From the NCBI GenBank assembly GCA_963930775.1, contig OZ005692.1, forward strand, positions 2,900,135 to 2,964,134: a DNA stretch of 64,000 nt. The letters are read 5' to 3'. Under the pieces are notes generated by a model. It had not been told where the DNA came from. It was given only the letters and a program-made list of their open reading frames with translations, and did not search any database. This DNA is from Cliona cf. orientalis (taxonomy: Eukaryota > Porifera > Demospongiae > Clionaida > Clionaidae). The first letter of the stretch is position 1, and each line of letters starts with the position of its first letter. A program made the position numbers and the translations under genes. Positions 52,800 to 61,395 of this stretch are shown here, piece by piece.

Positions 52800-53491
52800 C
52801 ATCATAAATCAATAATTAAATTCCAGTTCTAATTATACGTATAGTTCAAATTTCATCACATGTTATTCAAGATTTTCCTTCCTCTCTCTGTACACGTAAA
52901 TTTATCTCGTAAAACCCTTGCAATAAGCAGATAAGTTAATTATTTAATTACAGTACATTACATTACATTACATTATATTACCTTACATTACTCATACGGA
53001 AATTCTTTTATCTTATGATGTAACTTAGTGAGTGTGTAATCAATCGCTCGGTCCAATTTTTACCTCACAATATCCGAGCAACAACAAATTAGCCTAAAAG
53101 GCCAAGCTTTGTAGATTCCTTGTTTCCTGTCACCCGCCCGCATCCTTTCTAGGCTACCGCATCTACAATTATTATTGAATTTTTCAGGCTTATGAATCTC
53201 ATTAGCAGGTGGTCCTTAATGATATTCATGGAGGAAGCAGTCGTATAATAATTCTGCAGTATTGTGGCCTATGAATAATAATTTTTTAGGCAATAATAGA
53301 TAACAACCGCCCGCCCGCATACTCTTGGCATCTTGATGGTGACGGGAAACAAGGATATTATTACTACTGGCCTAATATTCATGAAATGATCACCACACTG
53401 CACATCCTTAGTAGCTCTATTGTGTACGGTAGCTAATTATGTAAATCACGTATGATTGATGAGAGTGACTTAAAGAAAACAGTTAGAGCAC
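52800..53491. other. Non-coding stretch with a probable GGCC-ended MITE at ~53099-53375
   Basis: CCTTGTTTCCTGTCACC (about 53118) and GGTGACGGGAAACAAGG (about 53337) are inverted, with GGCCA on the outer side of each. This fits the GGCC-ended family seen elsewhere. A short CATTA/TTACA microsatellite lies near 52955-52995. No gene is seen. Confidence 0.5.
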
Positions 53492-53499
53492 ATTAGATA

Positions 53500-54472
53500 T
53501 GGCGCGTATTGTGGGCAAATAATATCTAACTGACTGATCTAACACATCGATAGATATATTCGATCGAATAGACACATAGATTGATACTTCGGATTGATCG
53601 TTCCAAGAATTGGATCGATAATAGTGACCAGTCAACGAGATCGATTTGGTTGATCGCTTTATGCAGGCTAACAAGACGCGGCTTTTGTGACCCGCACCGG
53701 GTGTGGCTGATGGTGACATCGATATCGCAGATAGATCGGGCAGATAGAAAGTTCTCATTGATAAAATTTAATCATCGCTCATGGAATTGGATCATCGATG
53801 CGCTTCATTAGCGCGGCATCCGGAGTGGGAGTGGCTTATGTATTCACGCACATACGCATGCGCATGGCTATTGGGTTTGACACCCAGCGCAAGCAAATCA
53901 GAACTCGAAGGGTCACTTCCATAGTGGTATTGAATAGTGCCTATGACAGCATACAACACACGCAAATAGCCGTCTAATTTAACGAGCGTGGCTTCAGCGA
54001 ACCTGCTTTGCTGACTCAGTATTAGTGTGGTATTCCACGCCCCTTCAATTTGTGTTATGTGACACTATCACCATGCGCATGCGCATGCGTGAATACATAA
54101 GCCACACCCATGTGAAGCACTATTACCTTCCACACCCGGCGCGGGTCACAAATGCCGCGTCTTTTAATCCTGCAATGAAGCGATCAACTAAATCGATCAC
54201 ATTGATTGGTCACTACTATCGATCTAATTCTTGGAACGATCAATCCGAAGTATCAATCTGTGTGTCTATTCGATCGAATATATTTTATCAATGTGTGTGT
54301 CTATTCGATCGATCGAATATATTTATCAATCGGTGTGTCTATTCGATCGAATATATTTTATCAATGTGTGTGTCTATTCGATCGATCGAATATATTTATC
54401 AATCGGTGTGTCTATTCGATCGAATATATTTATTGATGTGTTAGATATTATTTGCCCATAATACGCACTATA
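53500..54472. mobile_element. hAT-like foldback element with expanded GATCGATCGAATA repeats
   Basis: Arms of about 370 bp are inverted (GCGTATTRTGGGCAAATAAT outermost). ATTAGATA flanks both sides (53492-53499 and 54473-54480), an 8-bp duplication. The right arm has six repeats of GTGTGTCTATTCGATCG...AATATATTTATCAAT where the left has one. Overlapping ORFs here are the repeat in three frames. Confidence 0.9.
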
Positions 54473-55853
54473 ATTAGATACCTGATCTGAGTTCTATTTA
54501 AATAGCTAGATATTAAAAGCCCTATATTGAGTCCTATGTGTAGCTCACAAAGTCATCCTGAAAATCTATTAGCTATTGCTGCATGGGCACACTACATGTT
54601 AGTCTTACTAGCTAATAAGTGGAATTGTCAACAGCTCCATAATGGTTATTTTCAGCTCCAAGACCAATGGGTTCGATCAGAACCTTATGGACAGACAGAG
54701 AATTGACTGATGAGGAAGAATCAAATTCTCGTTCTTCGTTCCTCCTACCAATGCAAGATTTGCACTTATGATAGATACTCTTAGCTTTCTGCAATCCTGA
54801 ACTGTTCACAATAAGAAGCAGAATAAAACACAATAAGGGGGGTGTTATCATCAATATAAAGGTTATGGCAAGAATTTTTTCATTTTCGAAATCATTTTCA
54901 ACTGATACAAGGTGACATAGCTACAAGCCCAGCATGAAGCAGCAAAATGGTATCAACTTTATTCATGTACGTCTCTTTATACGGTCTGCATACAGCAATC
55001 AGTAAGAGTGTGATAACTAAAATGACATTTCTCATAAAATAAGGATCATATTTTGATATTTGAAGCCCAGCTGACATTATGTTGCTCAAAAATAGAAGAA
55101 ACCGTGCGACAAAGTAAAGCCCAGCAAAGCTTCTCATATCCCATCCACCATCCAAACCAGTCCTGTAACAGCTGTAGAATTTCTCTGCAAAAGTATTAAT
55201 GACAACTCCATCCAGTCTACACTTTGAAAAGAGGATACGAAATGGTCGAATAGGGTAAAGGATCAGAAAAGCAGTTGGTAGGATACCAAGAATGAAAAAT
55301 AAAATTGCAGCTGGAATAACAAAGAGAAGATGTTCAGTGCTTCCATATAGAACAGTCTGATCAACGCCTGCAACGTGTGTGTAGCCCAAAAACTCCTGAT
55401 AATCTCGCCTGCCTTGGATCCTTCGTTGAACCAAAAGTAGAACAACCTGATACATGACTTTGGTGAAAGACAAAAGGAAAAACGAAGCAAAGGCATTTAT
55501 GAAGTCAATTTGATATTCTTTTCCATTTATTAAGCATCGTTGAAAAGGCTTCCACAACCATACGAAACTTACGATCATATAGTTCAACGCAGGCCCAAGT
55601 AAAAAATATCAAACACATGGGATAAAATACTGAAATATAGTCAAGAAATGAAATATGTATTGGCTTCAATCCACTACTAATGCAAAATGAAGGTAGCACA
55701 TTACGAAAGAACCGAAGATTCCACACATCATAGCTAGAAGGTTAATAATGATATTAAAGAACCATTTGGAAATGGTGTGTTCACTAATAGGATATATTAC
55801 ATTACTAATCTGAGGATCATCTCTACTGCCAAAGATACGATCCAATGCAATGA

Positions 55854-56314
55854 CAGTGGCGTAGGAAGATGTTTTTGAGCAGGGGGGCTGAAAGTAAGCA
55901 GGTGAAGACTCGCTTTACGCGTGCTTAGCGCGCGAAAGCTAGGGGGGTCTGGGGGCATGCTCCCCCAGGAAAATTTTGGAGTTTTAGACCTTCTGAGAGC
56001 TTTCTAGTGCATTTTCGAGGACATTCTGGACTCTTAGCTTGTCACATGTGAACACAGATCAGTAGTGACTACTGATCTGTGTTCACATGTGACAATTATT
56101 GATATCTACACACCGTGGGGCTAAGATACACCACAATCATGAATAACTCAACCCTGATTGTGGCAACAGATGAAAAAGAAAAGGGCAAACCTCAGAGGGT
56201 GAGCCCCACCCCCTGGCTTGTACAGCAGTCTAAAAATCAGAGGGGCTCTGCCCCCCCAATCTTATGACTGGGGGGGCAATTGCCCCCCCAGCCCCCCTGG
56301 TTCTTACGCCAGTG
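55854..56314. mobile_element. MITE inserted in the receptor pseudogene, TIR CAGTGGCGTAGGAA
   Basis: CAGTGGCGTAGGAA (left) and TTCTTACGCCAGTG (right) are imperfect inverted ends, and AATGACA is present at both borders. The intact gene lacks the segment. The interior contains GGGGGTCTGGGGGCATGC, C-runs and a long perfect palindrome. No ORF. Confidence 0.85.
56041..56093. repeat. Perfect 26-bp palindrome with one-base spacer
   Basis: GTCACATGTGAACACAGATC plus AGTAGT is followed by one G and its exact complement. It lies in the middle of the MITE 55854-56314 and could form a long perfect hairpin. Confidence 0.95.
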
Positions 56315-56592
56315 AATGACAATTAGCTGGCTACAAAAGATAAAGCAAGTGATGGAACCTGAAGTGATATTTACTTGGAACAGGAGAATTACAAGATAGA
56401 GCACAGTGAGTGGGAACATTTCCAGAAACAGAAACAGTGGTACCCCATACCAAGCACCGGCACACTCAGTGCATTCAAAATACTGAAAACCAACTGAAGT
56501 CATGGCAAGTCCATACCCATCCTTGCATTCACTGCACAGTCTGCCTTTTCTATTCAGTGGTCCACACATGTAATCATTCAGCTCTGATATAA

Positions 56593-58908
56593 TATGACCT
56601 GCTATGGAAAAATAGACCATTTGCAATTTTTCATAAAAACTGAGTTTTTGGCATGGATTGATGGCCCTGTGTGTGCTGAATCCAATGGTGCAAGTTTCAT
56701 GAAAACATATTGATCACAAGTGAAGTTATGACCATTTTTATGTAGTCGGGTAGATACATTCGTTTTTCGGAAAATACGCATTTTTAATTAAATTTTGTAT
56801 TAAAACGTATGTGTCCGAGCAAATAGTTTCGCTCATAACTAAAGTTCACATGCTGCAACCACATAAACATTGTATTTTTTTTTTTTTTTTTGTCTATAAT
56901 ACTTCTTGCATAGCAAAGGATGCACAATAGCTGACACAAAAAATAGCTAATCGTGTGTACACCCCATAAATAAAATAACGATACAAAAGTTATAATTATA
57001 ATAATATAAATAGGATACAGTATACACAAATGAAGAACGTACATGTATAAATAATGATAAAGTGAATAATAGTTAGTGCAGTAGCCCTTTAAAAGCCTGT
57101 AAGCTGCTCGCAGTAATTTGCTGCTCAGTGAGGTGGTTCCATGCAGTTGCACCACTCGGTACAAACGAATAAAAGAATGCATTTGTTCTCGCAAATGGCT
57201 GATGTAGCAGGTGTGATCTTGCACGCCTCTCACAATAACTTGTATTCTCTTGAAAGATCGAGGGGAAATCACACAGACCATGAATAATACGAAACATGTG
57301 CTGTAATTTTAAATGCAATCGACGATGCTGTAAAGATGGTAAGTCGACCATTTGCATAAGCTGTGTATAGCCCTGGTCCCACTTGCGAGTAATAAGTTTC
57401 ATGGCAAACTTTTGTACCCCTTCCAATGCATCAACGTCTTTTTGGAGGTAAGGATCCCATAAAGGGGCTGCATACTCTAGATGCGGCCTAACGAGTGAGA
57501 GATACAGCTGCTTCATTGTGCTGGGTGTAGCATGATTATAAAATTGTCGATACAGCAGACCAAGCAGTTTCCTAGCTTTTGAACAAACCATAGCTATATG
57601 GTCTGACCAGCTTAGGTTGCTCCTCAAGAGAACTCCAAGGTACTTAAAAATTTCAACTCTTTCCAATGGAACTCCATTCAAATAAAAGGTGAACGTATAG
57701 GACACACTGGGTTTCCTCGATATTATCATGTAGCTACTTACACTTGGTGGCATTAAGTTTTAGATAATTGGAACTTGCCCACTGTTCTACTTCTTCTATG
57801 TCATGTTGGATGGCTCTAGCGTCCTGTGGACTAGCAATTAATCGATAAAGTAGGACATCATCTGCATAAAGAACACACTGAGAAAGTGGTGAAAGAGAGA
57901 TGGTAGTTATATAGATCAAAAATAAAAGAGGGCCTAACACAGAACCCTGTGGTACACCGGATATCACGGATCTAGGACTTGATGTTGCTCCGTCTACTGC
58001 GACACTTTGGATTCTCTGTGAGAGATAGCTCTTAATCCATAATATTAACTGTTCATCCAAATCTATACGTTGTAACTTTTCAATAAAAGGAATATGAGGC
58101 ACAGAGTCAAATGCTTTCCTAAAGTCTAAAAAGACTGCACACACATCCTTGCCGTCTTCCAAAAGTTTAAACCATTGGTGTACAGTTGACAAGAGAGCTG
58201 AAACTGTCGAACGCCCAGGTAGGAAGCCCCACTGTGCTTCGGAAAGTAATTGGTGCTCAGTTAGATGGTTAACAATCAAGGTATAGATGTGCTTTTCTAA
58301 GAGCTTACTTATGATGGATAAGAGTGAAATTGGTCTATAATTATTTGGATTTTGTAAAGCGTCAGATGTCTTAGGAACAGGAACAACAAGCGAACGTTTC
58401 CATCCAGAGGGTACTTGGCCAGAGGAGATTGATTGATTGAAGATCTTGGTTACAGATTGGTAAATACTTACAGCAGTGTTCTTCAACATTTTAGCAGAAA
58501 TGCTGTCAGGACCGCTCGCTTTTGAGGTATCCAAGGAGAGCAGCAAATCCAGCACCGTATCCTCATCACAGAGCAAATGGGTTGGGCAGTGGTGCGCCGA
58601 CGAACCGGATGAAATGAACTGTTCATCTTCCTTTGCCAGAGGGGGGAAGGACTGATTGAAGCATTGACTGAAGAATTCATTAAGCATATTAGCCTTGTCA
58701 GAGCCACTAGTGGCCGTCTGACCTGTGCTATTCGTTAGGGATGGTATAGTGGATCCTTTTTATATGAAGCCAAAAAATTACATTTTCCAAAGGACTAGAA
58801 AACAGAAAATTGAAAAATTCTCATTTTCCCCACATTTTGCCTATTATTAGAAAATGAAATTTTATTGCAAATGGTCGATTTTCTCATATTCGGTCAATGC
58901 AGACCGTC
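56593..58908. mobile_element. GTGACCTGCTCTG-type MITE, split by a LINE
   Basis: The left part (56593-~56874) and right part (~58757-58908) are colinear with the intact MITE at 37817-38249 read in reverse. Shared phrases are GTGTCCGAGCAAA, TTTCGGAAAATACGCA, CCCCACATTTTGCC and AATGAAATTTTATTGCAA. The TIRs are diverged but recognisable. It interrupts the second receptor copy. Confidence 0.8.
56875..58756 (-). mobile_element. 5'-truncated LINE with reverse transcriptase (Jockey/CR1-like)
   Basis: The minus strand encodes a non-LTR reverse transcriptase in two frames (58687-57734 and 57753-57073, open upstream to the truncation). The RT motifs are KASGPDSISAKML, NYRPISLLSIISKLLE, WGFLPGRSTVSALL, AVFLDFRKAFDSVPH, GVPQGSVLGPLLFLIYI and the catalytic YADD (residues ~290). 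The C-terminal region has FKYLGVLL and RPHLEYAAPLWDP, typical of this group. A frame change near 57735-57753 breaks the ORF. A T-run at 56875-56891 is the poly(A) tail on the minus strand. The endonuclease is missing. The element is inactive as read. Confidence 0.9.
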
Positions 58909-59283
58909 ACCATGTTTTGTAAAAGTGAATCCATAATAAGAAGTGCACTCACCTAGTGACAGAATATCAGAATCGGAGTCTGTATTTGTGTCAAAAGTGG
59001 CACAGAAGCCCATATATATATAGGCCTTATTGTCGAAACACCTTGCACCATAAAATGCCAAACATTTACAGGTGCCTTCGTCAGAGTAGAACCACGGTGG
59101 GAAATCTTCTTGATCATAATTCATGAACGACACCTTCTGCTGATCCAGTTGACTTCGGTGGTGAACAGCTCTCAGACTGGCTCCATTGCACGTAGCAGGT
59201 ATTGATAATGTGGTTAGAGTAAATAATAATACTATACTAAGCAAAAGCATTAATTTGTGGTAGGCCATAGCGAAATTCACCAT

Positions 59284-60230
59284 TAAGGCTCTTGCACACT
59301 AAGATCCATAGAAACCAACCACCAATCCAACACAGGAGTAAAAGTAGTATTTCTGCTAAAGCTATACATTTACAAGATAATATTATTTGTAGTGGATTCC
59401 TACAGAAGATAGTAGCTACTTTCTGGAATTTTGTAGTGGATTCAGCGGCATAAGATTTCCTACAACTTTACTTCTTCAGGAACAATGGAGGAAAGATCAC
59501 ATTAATTTTCTGCAAGTACATTGTATAGATACATCATTTTTTAGTGGAATTTTGTAGTGGATTCAACGGCATAAGATTTCCTACAACTTTACTTCTTGTA
59601 TAGATGCATCCTTTTTTAGTGAAATTTTGTAGTGGATTCAACGGCATAAGATTTCCTACAACTTTACTCAGTCTTCAAGAATAATGGAGGATAGATCACA
59701 TTTCTATCCTATAGACATTAACTCTAAGATCGAATTAAAGGGCATGAGCATGAGGCGAATCGTGAAGGGGCGTGGCCGAGGAGGCCATACAAGTGTTTGT
59801 GGTCAGAGCTCGAGGTGGATGTATCCAGGAAGAGCCAGGGACCATTATGCGCGTGTAATTAGCGACCGGAAGTGGCCTCTGAAGTAAAGACCGGTAATTG
59901 CGACATCAAAGCAGGATCAAATCATTCTTTCTTAAAACTAACAAAAATCCCTAGAGTTACTCTAGGGAAGGATTTAAGCAACCATTACCTCGAGTTACTC
60001 TAGGGATTGAATTAAGCAAAACACACCTAGAGTTACTCTAGGCATAGATATTAGAGCGCGGGGGGAAATGGATTGGAAACGTAATGATATTCATAGAAAT
60101 GTCGTGTTTGATCCGTGTCTCCGTCATGTGACTTCCTGAAATCGCTAGTGCGCTGCTCGCGCGCGCCTACCGCGCGTACAGTGCTGGCGCGGGAAACGCG
60201 CCAACACTTGTACTTACCCATAGTACAGTT
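59284..60230. other. Upstream flank of the receptor copy, then three palindromic repeats
   Basis: 59284-59930 matches the flank of the intact receptor (44512-44930 and 45676-45860), with three units of the CATAAGATTTCCTACAACTT block. From 59949 there are three palindromic repeats, CCCTAGAGTTACTCTAGGG (59949-59967), an imperfect one at about 59990-60008 and CCTAGAGTTACTCTAGG (60026-60042). 60150-60205 is CG-rich with GGCGCGGGAAACGCGCC, an E2F-like sequence, just before the next ORF. Confidence 0.65.
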
Positions 60231-61229
60231 ATGGCAGGTGCATGCGATCAAACACCAGATTTGAAGCACTCTATCACCACAGTGCTTGCACAGAAAGACT
60301 TGAATCTCAAATCTGATACTTGCAGGAAACTACAAGAGTTTGGCAAGCGACTAGTGACCAAACTTCAATCACAGGAGGAGGCAGACAAAGCTACCATTTC
60401 TGAATTTACAGCTACACTGTTCAGGACTATAGAAAGCATACTTCAGGAAGCGTCCAAGGCAGCAAGTTGTACGCTACAGAGGGAGAAAGCATGGTCTAAA
60501 TTTCATCAACTACGATGTACAAGTATCAACAGGCTTTGGGGTGATTTTCTTTCAAAGCTAAACATATTTGGGACTAATGCTTTACTCCTTCAATCTATCA
60601 CCCAACACATCTTTGAAACCAAGATGAAGCTATTGTTTCCTAATAAATCTACACATTCGCTTTGTAAAGGTCTCGATGAAGCGATCACTGAGGATGAAAA
60701 GAACATTATCATGTATGCGTGTGGGTATGTACCTGTAACTCTCATCCATCGTTACGAAAAGAGAAAGGGGGAAAAGTATGCTTCATTTGTTCAGTGTCTA
60801 CTACACATGGCTATTGGTACCTACGAAGATACTTTTTATGGGTACGCAAGGAAGTGGTTTGAATGCGTGAATCGAGGTGGTGCCTTCGAAGTGAGTGATT
60901 CAGCTTTTGATTTCTTTTTGGTCATCGAAAAGAGCACTCGACATGCTCTCAAATCATACCTACATACAAGTCAAGACCAAAAAGATGTTGTCAAGAAGCT
61001 TATGTTAGATGAGGACATCCTTTTTCATTGGTCTATGTTGTCCATAGACTTGGACGATGAGGAGTCACCCGAAGTGCTCAGTGATATCATAACACTATGG
61101 ATAAATATTAGAGGTTTCTCCATCACAGGTTTGTGGGTTGAACAGCAGAAAAAATTCAGTGATACAGCAACCAAATCCAAGCCTGGTCTTCGCAAAGGAC
61201 TGAAAAGGGGGAAAACCTCCAAAAAGTGA
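60231..61229 (+). CDS. 332-residue ORF, probably the second gene of a P-element-like transposon
   Basis: This is a single open frame. It is alpha-helical looking, with EDEKNIIMYACGYVPVTLIH near 150-170, FVQCLLHMAIG, ARKWFECVNRGGAFEVSDSA near 210-230, a DEDILFHWSM stretch and a basic tail (LRKGLKRGKTSKK). YACGYV and RGGAFEVSD resemble phrases in C-terminal regions of P-element/THAP9-type and related transposon proteins. No catalytic residues are identified. It converges on the transposase gene with 166 bases between the two stops. The lack of introns and the CG-rich start with a possible E2F-like site fit a transposon gene; a host gene is possible. Confidence 0.6.
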   Translation: MAGACDQTPDLKHSITTVLAQKDLNLKSDTCRKLQEFGKRLVTKLQSQEEADKATISEFTATLFRTIESILQEASKAASCTLQREKAWSKFHQLRCTSINRLWGDFLSKLNIFGTNALLLQSITQHIFETKMKLLFPNKSTHSLCKGLDEAITEDEKNIIMYACGYVPVTLIHRYEKRKGEKYASFVQCLLHMAIGTYEDTFYGYARKWFECVNRGGAFEVSDSAFDFFLVIEKSTRHALKSYLHTSQDQKDVVKKLMLDEDILFHWSMLSIDLDDEESPEVLSDIITLWINIRGFSITGLWVEQQKKFSDTATKSKPGLRKGLKRGKTSKK

Positions 61230-61395
61230 TTTGATTGGCAATTGAATGACTGTTATTAATTTTATGTGATTTGTGTACAATAATACATGTACATGTACAT
61301 GACAGATGGATGTATACAGTTGTGGACAATGTTATATTATAATATTATACTAATATTATTATTATGACATTGTGGAGTACAAGGTACATATACCA

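Larger units (their letters stand above)
54612..59283 (-). pseudogene. Broken second copy of the 606-residue receptor
   Basis: Pieces in order on the minus strand are 59283-58912 (signal peptide and Cys-rich start), 56592-56315 (CGPLNRKGRLCSECKDGYG, first membrane segment), 55853-54898 (middle and later membrane segments) and 54854-54612 (tail). They are separated by two insertions and by frame changes near 55560, 54900 and 55730. Identity to the intact copy is high in each piece. The promoter-side flank is also kept. It cannot encode the full receptor as it stands. Confidence 0.9.

Noticed and set aside
54025-54461. Three overlapping ORFs rich in SIRSNI / CLFDR
   Set aside because: They are the expanded arm repeat of the foldback element read in different frames.
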